64,000 bases of DNA from NCBI RefSeq assembly GCF_005239225.2, contig NC_133293.1:15468333-15532332 (forward strand). The letters are read 5' to 3'. The notes beneath the pieces are model-generated. The model did not search any database, was not told the origin of the DNA, and saw nothing but the letters and a program-made list of their open reading frames with translations. The translations under genes and the position numbers were made by a program. Below, in pieces: positions 27,050 to 39,772 of this stretch. Each line of letters begins with the position of its first letter. Within the stretch, counting starts at the first letter, position 1. Origin of the DNA: Populus alba. Lineage: Eukaryota > Streptophyta > Magnoliopsida > Malpighiales > Salicaceae.

Positions 27050-29312
27050 TGGGACATTAAGATTTAAGAAGACATGATCCGGCACTGATAAAACTAGTGC
27101 CACGTAATTACTAGATTGTTCGCTATATTTCCTACCTTGAGCTTCACTGTAGCATGTCATTATAGAAAGATTCCTTCTTGTCTGATCAGAAGTCTGAAGT
27201 CTTGATGAACTTCATTAAAAAGAAAACTCCCTGATGGACTCCCAGATATTTTGGTGGGCATTTGGGCTTCCAAGTCACGGGTTTTAAGAAGAATGCCCTT
27301 GATTTGACATGATTATAAAAAAAACCATAAGAAAAAGACGAATCAGCCATTGGTCCGAAGTTTAAAAAAAATGATTCAAAGAGTAATAAAGTAAAGTCAT
27401 TGTGTATTTTAAAGGAAAAGATGAATAAACCCTTTTATCTCAGCTAGATTTATTTTGATTTTAAAGGTATTCTAATTATTATTTTATGTAGATAAAAAAT
27501 TAAAAGGTTTTATTGTCTCCAATTAATTACGATAATGACTATTTATCCTCTTGTCTATGTGTGCAGTGAATTAACTCCCTTGATCAGTTTTTTATTTTAT
27601 TTTAATAAGAGGCAGATAGAAAGTAATGGTTTATTCCGTTTATACCCGGAAGATATTTAAAATCTGTTTAAAAATATAGCTATGATTATTTTTATTTAAA
27701 AATATATTAAAATAATATTTTTTTATTTTTTAAAAATTATTATTGATGTCAACAAATCAAAATAATCTAAAAAAATATTAATTTAAAATAAAAAAATAAA
27801 ATATATATAAATATTTTAGAAACATAAGAATGAAAAAACTAGGTAAAAAACAATGATGCGGTTAGATCGGTGGTAGTTATTACCTACCAGACAATATCAT
27901 AACCTATGGAAACACTTGAAATAAAACTATAATTCTCAGGTCTCAAGGTTACAAAACGAAACTATAAAGAAATAAACAGAATAGCCTGCTTTTTTTATAA
28001 AAATTTTGTAATTCAACAATTCTATGAAAAAAAAAATAACACATCTATTATTCATATAAAATTTTAAAAAACGATTTGATAAAAACGAATTCAAATCCAA
28101 GTATTAAGAGTAATTAAAATCCAAAATTATTTGGAAAAAAAATTAAAACACCAAAAACATCATTTTTCAAGCTTAATCTCCAGATTCGTAAAATCATTCA
28201 TAAAAATTTAAGTTGATCATATTATGATAATTTTATTATCCTGTGCATTTAATGCACCAAGACTTTCATAGACTTTACCTTATTTATCTAACCATAAACA
28301 TATTCACAACAATTTACACATTATATTACCACGAATTCAGTCTTGGAAAAGGTCTCAACTTCGAGCACGCATCAGGGCTTCCATAACATCTTGCCCCCAG
28401 CACCAAAGATGTTTGTCCATTAGCCTTCCTAATTTGCTATGTGCTATATTAATAGTGACTTTTTAATCAAATTTTTTCTTCACTTCATTACATTTAATCT
28501 ATCTTAATTATATATATATATATATATATTAAATACCATTACTTAATATTTATAAAAAAATTAATTTATCAATTCATATTTTTCAGTGATTACAAACATC
28601 TACAAAATAATTTCAAACATATTTATATATTCAATAATATGTATTAATTTATCCACGCTACACGTGGTAATATTTAAACAATTAAAGTTAAGATAATGAA
28701 TTCATTAATAAATATATTTATTATAATTCTAACTCGGAAACGAACATTAAAAAAAAGTTGTCGGCACCAAAAAAGTTTCGTACCAACTAAAAACCCGAAA
28801 GGTCTTCAACAACGGTATTGAAAACTTTGGGAACAACCATTAAAATGTTTATATCTATTTTTAAATATGTGTTTAATCTGTAGTTTTTTAATAAAAAAAC
28901 TTAATAAATAATTTTTTAATAATATATAAAAAAACTTAATAAATAATTTTTTGATATATTAAAAATCACTTAGAATACATCTTACCTGTGACTGTGAGAC
29001 AATACATCTTACCTGTGAGACGTGCTCTCCACAGTCTACATGAAGGTGTAAATTAATTAATATTTTTTTATTTGTCTTTAGAGAACTCGTAATTCCAAGA
29101 CCACACATGCTTTCCGAACAGCGAAGGAGAAATCACAGATTGCTCAACACAGACACAAAAGTTTAAGAAAGTATTACTCTTATTATTGCTGAAACTGAAA
29201 ACACGCATTACTGTTGTTACAATAACAACAATTCAGCGGCATAAAGGAGAGAAAAAGATCACACACACACACAGTCACTTAATAATTTAGAAGTAGTAAA
29301 TACTAGATTGAT
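27050..29312. other. Intergenic spacer between GALT1 and eIF1
   Basis: AT-rich. Contains a MITE-like repeat (27665-27815), a (TA)n run at about 28511-28530 and nothing else recognisable. The last 150 bp or so belong to the eIF1 3' UTR. Confidence 0.5.
27665..27815. repeat. MITE-like AT-rich repeat, copy 4 (reverse)
   Basis: Contains TTATTGATGTCAACAAATCA within A/T runs, the reverse-oriented core of the family seen at 18985. Confidence 0.45.
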
Positions 29313-29651
29313 TCAAAAACCATGAATCTTGATCTGGTCCTTCTTCACAATGTTCTGATTAACAAGGAAATTCTGGACGTTCTTGCGTTGATCACCTTGG
29401 AGTTGAATGACCTTGCCGAGTTCCTTGTCCTGCACAACATTCCCATTACAACAGAAATCTTTCTTGAGAGTCTTGAGGATCTTTTCGTAGCTCAACTCTT
29501 TAGGTAGACCCTGAACTGTAGTCAAGCTCTTCTTTCCATTCCTCTGCTGTATGCGTATGTGCACATACTCTTTGGTCCCTGCGCCACCTGACTGTTTGGC
29601 ATCGGCAAATGGATCGAAAGCGCTAGGAATCTCGAATTCTAGCCCAACCAT
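29313..29651 (-). CDS. SUI1: Translation initiation factor eIF1 (SUI1 homologue)
   Basis: Single coding exon of 113 codons (112 residues), the usual length for plant eIF1. eIF1 binds the 40S subunit near the P site, promotes scanning and enforces AUG selection. Landmarks: an N-terminal acidic segment ending FDPFADA, then GTKEYVHIRIQQRNGKKSLT, TVQGLPKELSYEKILK, FCCNGNVVQDKELGKVIQLQ, GDQRKNVQNFLV and the invariant C-terminus KKDQIKIHGF. The frame continues upstream only through a TTG, so the ATG at 29651 (MVGLEFEIPSAF) is the start. Most plant copies begin MSxLDxxxP, so the first residues are slightly unusual. All core motifs are intact and there is no sign of decay; it is intronless within the coding part. 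Confidence 0.95.
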   Translation of the reverse strand: MVGLEFEIPSAFDPFADAKQSGGAGTKEYVHIRIQQRNGKKSLTTVQGLPKELSYEKILKTLKKDFCCNGNVVQDKELGKVIQLQGDQRKNVQNFLVNQNIVKKDQIKIHGF

Positions 29652-29760
29652 ATATCTCCTTCTTGCTCGACAGAACTCAAAAACAGACAATTTTTTTTTT
29701 TTCTGAGCAGGATTTGTGTTTTGGTTTCCGAGATGAGAGAATTACAGAACACTAGAGATT

Positions 29761-29770
29761 GCTTTTATAG
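29761..29770 (-). promoter_or_regulatory. TATA box of the eIF1 gene
   Basis: CTATAAAAGC on the minus strand, about 110 bp upstream of the eIF1 start codon; this would give a leader of about 80 nt. Confidence 0.6.
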
Positions 29771-29771
29771 G

Positions 29772-30639
29772 AACGCAGAGGTTGGTTTATAATGGTTAGA
29801 AGAATAGAGTTGGGCTCTCACACGTGTACGGAGCAGATCAAGGAACAATGAATGTGAACGGCTGGATTTAGGTTTTCCGTTTCAGATATGTACGATTTAG
29901 GCGTGCAATTGACGCATCCGGGGACCCAGCCTGGAGTCCATAAAGAAAGTTCTGGATCGAGCGAGAAGGGAGAAGAATCTCGTAAAGAAAACACGCGGTC
30001 CACACGTTTTATTTACCTAAAATAATAATCCTCTGGTGCCAGATGCTCTAGCACCCAATTCGCTTGCATCAATTCGAGCAAGAAAGAAAATATTCTCTCA
30101 TCGTGTTTGCAAACCATAGATTTAATACGAAATTGAACTCATTCTAATTCTCTACTTGTGGTTTTCTTTATGAGATAGAGCCGGTTGTTTTTTAAAATTA
30201 TTTTTTATAATTAAAATAATATAATAACAGTTATTTTTTAATTATTCTTTATTTATAAATTCATTAAAATTATAATTTTTTTATTTTCAAAAAATAATTT
30301 TAACATAATCGAAAATAAAAATGCTATGAACGTGAGAATCTCTGATCCAAAATCTGACCTTGTTATGAACCAAAAGGCTAACCCAAAGATACCTTAGACC
30401 ATTAAAAATCAAAGGAAAAAAAACGGAAAGAAAGGAAAATCAAAACATTTAATTTGCATGTACGTATTCTCGATTTACATAATTTCAATTTCACTTTTTA
30501 ATTAGTAAGATTTTACCATTCAAACTACAAACAAATTGTTCACTATTTAAAAGTATCTTAAGCCTATTTTCTGCCATTTCTGAAAATTACAAATATGTTT
30601 CCAGACACAATATTCGAGACAATAACAATACTAGGCTTC
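29772..30639. other. Intergenic: eIF1 upstream region
   Basis: Contains CACACGTGTAC at about 29819 (a G-box-like palindrome), and an A/T-rich tract at 30190-30320 that loosely resembles the MITE-like family. No gene. Confidence 0.45.
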
Positions 30640-31772
30640 ACTCTCAAGGCGAGCCCTGCCTGCAAAGGTCAATAATGGACAAGAAAGGAAACACAGCACT
30701 CATGTTTCTTGTCAAGGAGTTTAACACTACTCTTCGATGTGTCACCGCAATGATATTTCTTTCAGGCAGCATAGAGTGATCTTCATAAGCATCTGACAAG
30801 GCAAACTTCCCACGCGCTTTTTGTTATTTTACGTGTTTTAAAAATATTATTTTATAAAAAATATTTTTATTTAAAGTTGATTTAATATTTATGTATATTT
30901 AGTTAAAATTATAATTGAATTTGAAATTAAAAAAAAAATAGTTTAATATGTTTGATTAAGAATGTTTTTAAATTTAGGTTATAATATAACTAAAAAATAT
31001 ATATATTAATATTGATGATTTTTAATTTAAATATTGTAAATTTAACTATTGTTATTATATTATGAAATAAATAATATTTTATATAAAATATTTTTTTTAT
31101 TGCTCTATTAAACTATTTGTAATTCTATCACATATGAAATATATTCGAAAAAAATTATAATTTTCATGATTTCCTGAGCGTGCAACAATACTAGGTAAAA
31201 TTTCATCAAGAATAAAATTGAGATTGCGATTAAATTCTATAAATGTTACGTCATCATACGATTTCCTTCTAATTAATATAAAGCCATTAAATAATATTAA
31301 ATACTAATTTTTCAAATAAAACATAACTAAAAATAAATTAGTAGGTTGATTCGATTCAATACATTTAAATTTGGGTCAAACTCGACCTTGAGCAGTGAAA
31401 ACATGGAAAAAAAAAGAAGCAGCTCGAAAGCTACCTTATGTTTTAAACTCAAACAGTGTGTTCTAAAATAGAAACAGACATGATCAACCTGGCTAAAAAT
31501 TGAGCCGACTCTGCCAGCTGCACCCTCGGGAAGAAAAATGCAGAAGGGATTCAGAGCAGGGGTAATATTTACATGACACGTGATTAATAAATGAACCTTA
31601 AGATCTATGAACTAGTAACATTAAATAAGCTCGGAGTGCTGTGTGTTTTAAAAAGATACCAGGATAGGTGTCCAAAATAAGTTCCCACCATAAAAACTTT
31701 GTGGGAGTCCGTAATTTATTCAGGTAAAGAAAAAAATCATGCAAGTAATTCTATCTTTCTTTCCTTCACGTG

Positions 31773-31788
31773 CCCCCCCCCCCCCCCC
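31773..31788. repeat. Poly-C homopolymer, 16 C
   Basis: An uninterrupted run of 16 cytosines inside the VPS13 relic; unusual in DNA this AT-rich. Confidence 0.9.
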
Positions 31789-33096
31789 TACTATCTTAAA
31801 TAGAATTATCCTGCTAGATGTGCATACATACATCTAAATGCAAGCAATTCAATCTATCTATACCAACTTGTATGAAAGAATTTGTCGGATTCTTAGTACA
31901 TCGGAATCACGACAACTCATTAAAAGACCAGAAAAGTCAAACCATGATCTGTAAATTACACGAGCAAGGCTACCTGTCCCTGGCCTCTGCAGTCATTGTA
32001 AGGTCGAAGCAAATCATCGCCGGTAAGAGCACAAGGAAGCCCAGCTGACTGGCTGGGCAGCTGCACCTGTTATTCCTTTTCCAACTCCCTGAGCAAAACC
32101 TGAATTTTTTGCTTCTTCAGGAGGATTTGTTAGAATGCCAGCAACTCCTCTAAACAGGCCTTTTGCTAGCGCTCCACCTCCCTCCCTAATGACATCACCA
32201 AGGTCCTCTACACCCTTGTTCTCCTGGTAGATAAATTTAAATTTCAAAATTCCAGAATATAATTAAAAGATGGCACAAGGATATATCGTGTGGGACAAAG
32301 CAAAAACATGCGGCAGGAATGGTATCAGGGCGGGGATGAGAAATCCTTCAATGTCAGCCAAATCTTGGTATCCTGGCACTCACCCTGTCTCCGGGATGAA
32401 GCGGCATAAGAAATTCCTTGGGCTTCCTTTTCAGGAGCCATGGCAAGCTTGCTGGAGCGGATGGTCGATGAAAACACAGGCCTTACTGTGAGCTAGGGCC
32501 TTGTGATTTATCATGTGATGCTAAGAAGCAATATGAAAGAGGACGAAGAACATATGCATATACACCATAATTAGCACAGAAACATACTAGACTCCTGTGT
32601 CTTCCGTCTACATTGTACATCGCTTGAGACTCCTACTCAAATTCATATCAGAAGAGCCAGTAATTGGATGCTTCATCCTTAATACACAACACAGAGGCTG
32701 CTAATCATTCAGGACATAGTGCTTATAATTTACACTAGTAAGTTCTTGATCTAGTTAAAAGTCTATTTATTCACTCATACGGAAAAGAAAAGAGAAGATA
32801 AATCAAGATTTTATAGCAGACCTGTCTCTGCCGAATCTGGATGAATTTTTTATCCATCGATAGAACACCTTTACTCGTATGTCCAGGAGCACTGCTTGCA
32901 ATGCCCAATATATCAACACCAGAGAGCAGTTGAAGAGGTTGGCCAAGAAACCCTTTTCAATGTTTGAGACAGCGATACCAATCCTAGTACTTTGTCTCGT
33001 GCAAATGCTCTCATTAAATCTTTGATTTTATCTCACCTGATCAACATAGAGAAGGCAACTCATGTTCAGCATTTCAATTGTGATAATATGCAAAAG

Positions 33097-33294
33097 CGTC
33101 CCCGAGGGTAGCGAGGTGGTAAAGTGTTTGAGATCCACAGCAGATCTTGAGTTCGAGTCAGGACATGCATTTTTTGTAAGAACCTGGAATAGCCGGGGTT
33201 TTACTCACTTACCTGAACCCACAAAGTGTGCTTTTCGAAAAATAGGGTTTTCTCGAATCCAAAAAAAAAAAAAATATATATATATATTATATAT
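33097..33294 (+). mobile_element. tRNA-derived SINE (Salicaceae type) with target-site duplication
   Basis: About 198 bp. Near the 5' end an A-box-like segment (TAGCGAGGTGGTAAAG) and a B box (GAGTTCGAGTCAGG) are spaced as in a pol III promoter. The 3' end is a run of 14 A followed by (TA)n. An exact 11-bp target duplication, ATATGCAAAAG, flanks it at 33086-33096 and 33295-33305. Inference: an L1-mobilised SINE, probably of the SaliS group described from poplar and willow, inserted into an intron of the VPS13 relic. Confidence 0.85.
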
Positions 33295-34985
33295 ATATGC
33301 AAAAGGCATTTGCGCCGATGAAATAATATTAATTTTTCACGTTGAAAACAGAAATTTAACTTTGAGTGGATAGCAGAATGAAATAACACAACGGATATAT
33401 TTCAAAACACGAGTGCTAAGCTTAATGAACACGCAATTTGCTATGGATTGGAGGCAGCGGCCCAACAATAAGCCTCCCCAAAATACCAAGCCCACATTAG
33501 CAATGACTAAGAACAGTAGGGCACAAAGGGATCAAATTACCGAAAAATGTGCTGTGTTTTTAGAGGCAATATTTGGATAATTGATGATCAAATTATTCAG
33601 TATTCTAATCTTTGATCAATACTCAAGATAGTAGTCGTGTATGCTCGGGGGAATTTGCCAGTCAAAACATTTAAAGAAGATCTCAGAACTTCGAGAGAAG
33701 AAGAAGAAGAAGAAGTGTATCACTCACAGGCATATTTTCAGTGCTGCCCAAAGCAGTCATCGAGGGAGACCAGAACCCAAGCACTCCTCTTAGCATTTGA
33801 CTACGTGACATAGCCATTGAGGCTTTGAATCGAACTTCTGAGATGTTAACAACACTGTAATTGGAAGAATATTAGATAAAAACAAGTTTGATCTGTGCAA
33901 AAGCCATGTTTCAAGATAGGTTTTAGCATACCCAATTTGAATAATTGGATCAACTGACACAACGGTTGTTTTTTGTATCATATAATTTGCCCCAGCAAAA
34001 TTCATGAAGGCTGTAACCACCAGAAGAAAAAAATTGCCCTTTCAACTTTTCAATTCAGATAATTGAAAAAAGAATTAGTACATAATCTACACGCTCCTAA
34101 TAATGCTAGTGACAAGAAATCAGACATGGGAAAAATTTCTGAGAGAATTGGTACAGAAACTTCAATGATATCATCTACAATCACTGAGCTAGGCATTCAT
34201 CTGGAGCTCTTGGATCTTGGATATAAATAGTAATACTCTGTTCCAGCTTCTTGATCTATGCAATCCTTAAAGTAAACCAAAAACCTGCACTCAAACACCA
34301 TGAGACAAAAATACAAAACAAGTATAAAATACATACCAAGAGTCAGTTGGATGTCCATGAACATCACAAGGGATCCACTAAAACCATTAGGAGAGAAGTG
34401 TTTACGAGACAACCAAGCATGCATTCAAAAAACAAAAAAAATTGAAATCAACAATTAATACAAGCTCTTGCTCACCCCTGATGCTCAACCTTGTAAAACT
34501 ACATTGAAGATGGTAACCTGACAAATCATTCTAAAGAATGAAAAATCAATTCAAAGACAGTGTCGTACCTGCTAAAATCAGTAGAATATGCTAAAAGAAG
34601 ATTCTGGATCGACAGGTATAAAATCTCCTCGGTGTGTGTTCAGTAACAGATGTTCCAAGCCCAGCAAGCTCAAGAACTGCATGAAATTTACAGCCTGTGG
34701 AGGATGGCAACTGCTGTTGTGGGGAGACATTTCCAGAAGGTTGTGGTGATGGTGGTTAGACTCTTCTACCTGTTATCGAAGAAGGTTCATTTTCTGGCAT
34801 CCTTTAGAATCAACGTAACACGTAATGCTCTAGCAGGGTGACCTACTGCATGATTTGGTTGGTGTTCAAGAATCTCATCAATATTGTATTTCAATGATTT
34901 CAGTGAGAAAGAAGCGGCTGCATCTGGAAAAAGAAGCTTCCATGAATCAGTGGCACCATCCACTTGCCGAGGGGGTAAAAACAAC

Positions 34986-37900
34986 GAACGATGTTCGATC
35001 CTGTAACAAGAACTTGATTGTTACTATAATTAGAAGTCTTTATAATTTGACGAATTATAACTTTTAGCAAACTGTATAAAAAACATAATTTCGGGCGAGA
35101 AAAAAACTATTTTTAATCTTGGCCAAACTCACTACTTTACTATATTTCAATATCAATGGACAAATTAAGAAGTTGATAGAGAAAGTTCTGCCATAACTTA
35201 CTTCGCTAATGAGGAAAAAAAAAAAAAGTAGTCCTAAGCATTCCAAATAATCTAAATATGAAAAATATTTGGGCTCAAAGTAGACATAAATACTGAATGT
35301 AAGAGTGAATAAATGCCTGTGCCAAAAAAAAAAGAGAGAAGAAGAAGAAGAAGAGTGAATAAATGCCATAGCGATAGCAATGTCAAGCTTCGAATTTATG
35401 CCATCCTTCCCAGTCTAGGCGAACGGGATGCTGTTCATATCGATATCGCTGCCATGCTCGAAAGGAACATCAATGCCACTGGGTCACTAATCGAACCCTT
35501 TATGGATACTTTAAAATTTATGCTATCCTTCCCAAGTTTTTCTTTTCTTCATATCTTATGAGTTAAAATATATAATTTTGTCTAACTCGCTGACTAAAAA
35601 ATAGATTTTAATTAAAATATTAAAAAATTATTATTTACACAGTACAGATGTAAGTTTGCTTTAATTATTTTTCTATTTCCATGTTATAAAATCAAATCTA
35701 CACAATAATAAATAAAAATATGCAGAGTGGATGATCACCATGATTTTTCTACACAATAATTTTTCTATTTCCATGTTATACAAGCAGGGAATTATTTTTC
35801 TATTCCCATGTTATTTCTGAGGTGAGTTTTTTTATTTAAAAACTGATGAATTCAGTTCCATTCTTCAATTCTCTTTCGCGATTTCAATTGTTGATTTGAA
35901 TTTCTAAGAAAACATGTAGCATTGAAAATTAGAAAAACCCCAAGCAGACAGCCAAATGGAAAAGATTTTATGGTATTGCTGATCTCTACACGGAGATTCC
36001 CTTCACAAGAGAGGATGATCACCATGACAGGTGTCAATAACTCAACAAGTCCATAACTATTTATAAAATCATGAATTATATGTTGAAATATTTGATTGAC
36101 AAAAATATATTTAAATTCTTAACAATGTATCTAGAAAATTTTATTAATAAATATTAAATATATTATATCTTATATATCTTTAAAAAAACACTACACGCCA
36201 AATTTATAAAGATTCCTACTGTATATAAAAGGAAGATATTTTTTAATACTAATGTAATTCCTAAAACATAGGTTAATCCCATTTTCCATAATAAAACTAT
36301 TTATAAATCAAATAAAATCTTAAATAATACCATAAAGTAAGTTTTTTAAATTACCCCTAACCTTTATTGTACCTTATTGATACTTTATTTTGAATATTAA
36401 AACTCTAAAAATGCTTAAAAATATATCAACAAAAGCCAGTAATTAAAATAATAAAAATACATCAAACTATTAAATTTGATCCTTCACACACACACAAAGA
36501 TCCTTGTTATTTTACTTTTTTGACGAAAAAATCATAAAATTTTGATGATTTTTTATTCATCATTACCTTGATATTAAAAGAAGATTCATTTAAACGAAAC
36601 AATTTATATATAAAAAAAAAATCATGGTCATATTTTTAATTTCTATACATGATTTTATTCAAATTTCATTCCTAAGTAGTATTTTATTGATTTTCTAATA
36701 TTTTTTATATAATATTTATTAATTCACATGCAACGCATGTGTCAATAATACTTATTACATTAAAAAAATAAATCAAGGGTTAAATGTGATATAGACATAT
36801 AGTCCTAAAAATTTTCTCTAAAATCTGGTTAATGCATCCAAAACCCTGCATAAAGAATCTAAGTAGAGTTTAAATTTTATTTAACCCTCCCCCACCCGTG
36901 ACACACATGAATATCCAAACCATGGCCGCCGACACCTGTCTCTTCCCAGATCTTTCCCACTCCAGCGCGTCACCTTGAATTCGTCAAAATCATCAGATTG
37001 CTAAGCTGCATGTGATTTTTATTTTCGGTTGGAACTGTGAAGGTGGGAGACGGGAAGGAACCAGAAAATAACTAGCCAATTAGGAGGAGTACAAGATTTG
37101 GCTATCTTTTGTTATTTTGTATTATTAGAGACGCAAGAACTGATTGAATGACATGATGATTGTGATAGAAAAAGCCCACATAGACAGGCCCATTGCTTGA
37201 GCCTACCAGACCAATAATATAGCGCGTGTGGGGCGTGGAAGGCCATCTTATACATGTAAGAGAAAGGACATCATGTGGGGGTGTCATGGCTAAAACCACA
37301 AACTCAAACATCAATGCTTGAGGGGATCGATCGATCACGTACAGAGAGCACACCCAAATTCAAAAAAATCACAGAATCCTGACTTTTGAGCCCCTTATCT
37401 AGTCATCCCGTGAGAAGAGTACGCATGTGACAGACTAAGACAAACACATATAGGTGCATAAACCCGCAAATTCCGATTTTCACCTACAAATAATTAAAGC
37501 CCTCCTCTTCAAGGTTTTTTTTTTTTTGAAAAAAAAAAAAAAACATAAAAGCACATTCATCAAGCAAGCTATCAACTTGCTTGCAGGTGTTGTTTGGAAA
37601 AGGGGTCACGTGAGTGATAAGAGTCGATTTGTTCATGTTGTTTTCTCTGTCATTCGCGAGAGAGACTGCTAGCATTTTTTTTTGAATTTTTAGTTTTTGT
37701 TATGGACCATAGGTCTTGGATTCACCCGTGAATGATTTAATTCTCTCGTCGTGGACCTACAGCATGTTTCTTACTTGTAACTTGTATTGGCCACAAAGAG
37801 CTAACAAATAATAAAGAGTCACGGGAGTCTCCACTGATTTTCTTTACATCAACCCACAACATTCATGAACTACCATATGGCTACTACAATAATTTTTTAT

Positions 37901-39772
37901 TAATAAGAAGTTTCTCCTTTTCTTGTTTCTCTATTGCACAGTGAGAGAGCAGCCAGGTGATCAGCAGCTATTAATGGAATCACATGAAATCGTGCATGTA
38001 TTTTTTTGTTTTTGTAATCATGGCTATTCGGACCAGTTTGAGCGCACATCAACTAATCCTCTAAGACCTTAAAATTAATAATCATGTAAATCTCTGGTAG
38101 TCCTAAGATTTTGGCACTCGAACTAGTAATTTTTGAGAAACAAATCTAGAACTTGATTAATTGGGTTACACCTTTCAGAATTAGAGTTAAGTCGTGCATG
38201 TATTATTATGACCGGATGATGTAATTAATATGCCAATGTGATATCCTTATTTTCCCTAATTGAAGTGAAGAATTAATCCCGTGAGAGGGACAAAGACGAG
38301 TCCTTTAATGGCGTGATACATATATAATGATCGAAAAGCCTAACGAGTAGCTAGTCATAAACCAAAATAGAACAACGGTTGCTATGCATAAGAAGGTTGA
38401 TTGCCTGTGTTCAAAATATGGCTAAAAGAACTTCTATAATACAGAGGGGAATCGCTAAGTTCTCTTTCTGCAACAAGGGTTTGGTAGATGTAGTACTTAA
38501 CTTGTTAATTAATTAGTTGCAAAACAGTACAATCAATCAATATTTTGTTTAAGTGTTAAGAATTGTTTCCCTCTCTTCAGGGTTTTATACACGTACAATA
38601 CACGGGCTAATGCCAGATATGGGATGGCCAAAATCACCCTTTGGTTTTATGTAGAGCCAATTAATTTCTAGTTGACACCATGTATTAGGCTAGGTTGCTT
38701 CTGTTAGCTTTCCTTGCATATGCATTTCATGGATCTTTTTTTTTGGCTTCAATCGCAGGCAATAACTTTTGTCTCAAGGGCTGCAATCTAGTCACTTGGA
38801 ACAGCCAGCTTAATTATAGCCCTTTTTGTTATAAATGAGTTTGGAATCGTGGTCCAGAAGTTATTTTTATGCTAAATTATATCCTATAATGATTTTTAAA
38901 TAGCTGGATGGAAGAACCATCATCATTTCATTATAACAGTTAAACAAGCACAGCTGAACTAGTTTAAGCTGTCGCAAGTTTTTGAGTTCTAACTCCTTAT
39001 TGACTGCAAATAGCTACTAAGAACTCTCCAACTTTAGTGATCATGACAACGAATGAACTTGAAGTCTGGATGCATAATGATGGCATGAAATGTTTCCTGT
39101 GCGACACATAGATTATGCATGAACAGGACAAGACATAATTTCCACAATTTTTTCCCTTTCTAGAAGAAGAAAAGAGGTTTATGTATGAATGCTTGTTAGT
39201 TGTTTAGAAGCCTTGCCCGCAGCAGAAGCCAAAAGAATGCAGCACCTGGTTTTGGCACTATGAAATACAGGCCTCAAAGCAGCTCACAAGCTGGTAATTC
39301 TGTTGGCGATGCAAGTCCCTCCCAGTCCTACCCTAACCTTTTTACAAGAACTAAAACAAATTGTAAAAAGAAAAAAAATGACAGACAGAAATAAAAAGGT
39401 TAGATGAAAGCATTGATTTCTAGTGAAGAATGAATCAAGTACATTCGCCAGACAAGCCATCCTCCAAATTATCCCAAACTGTTATTAAAAAGACAAAGAT
39501 ATTTCAATCAACTGGAACATGACACGTGTCAACGATAGACATCAGAACAGTTTCTGGAGGTCATTTTACAGGAGTATAAATTAATCCCTTTTGCTACTTC
39601 ACTTGAGGCCCCTAAAATTTGTATAAAATTCTCTGGCTCTCTTATGCTGTTTCTCAATAACAAGATCAGGGAAGCTGAACTTATTATTGTCTTGCATTGA
39701 CATATTCTTGATTTGTTCTGGTTCTTCGCAGTATTGAACACTGCCCACACTACCATCTTTCATTCCATTTTC
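34986..39772. other. Long intergenic region upstream of the polygalacturonase gene
   Basis: No gene recognised on either strand. It includes (GAA)n near 35332-35355, CA repeats near 36485, A/T-rich tracts (35570-36720) and a less AT-rich stretch at 36890-37440. The duplicated phrase 'TTTATGC(C/T)ATCCTTCC(C)A' occurs at about 35395 and 35517. Short frames around 37100-37670 and 39200-39390 show no domain or codon-like pattern. Confidence 0.5.
39622..39628 (+). promoter_or_regulatory. Possible TATA box of the polygalacturonase gene
   Basis: TATAAAA about 150 bp upstream of the ATG at 39773; it would give a leader of about 115-120 nt. No other evidence. Confidence 0.35.

Larger units (their letters stand above)
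30640..34985 (-). pseudogene. VPS13-like lipid-transfer protein, decayed C-terminal fragment
   Basis: Read on the minus strand, pieces of the C-terminal half of a plant VPS13 appear in the right order. 34975-34790: KYNIDEILEHQPNHAV and HPARALRVT. 33845-33735: EVRFKASMAMS and RGVLGFWS. 32945-32822: LLSGVDILG and MDKKFIQIRQRQ. 32235-32040: KGVEDLGDVIREGGGALAKG and AAAQPVS. About 31545-31500: QLAES, then out of frame. 30815-30650: RGKFALSDAYEDH and VTHRRV. Known: VPS13 proteins are giant bridge-like lipid transporters at membrane contacts, over 3000 residues. Here frames shift (for example near 34795), stops intervene, intermediate exons are missing and the large N-terminal part is absent. A SINE sits inside. 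I judge it a relic, not a functional gene; whether it was once continuous with the N-terminal remnant at 54.5 kb is open. Confidence 0.8.

Noticed and set aside
32270..32491. Plus-strand 73-codon frame between VPS13 relic pieces
   Set aside because: It lies antisense in the relic and matches no family; treated as intronic or decayed sequence.
39200..39394. Possible small gene upstream of the polygalacturonase
   Set aside because: 64 codons of low-complexity Ser/Gln/Arg sequence without homology that I recognise, promoter or splice support.
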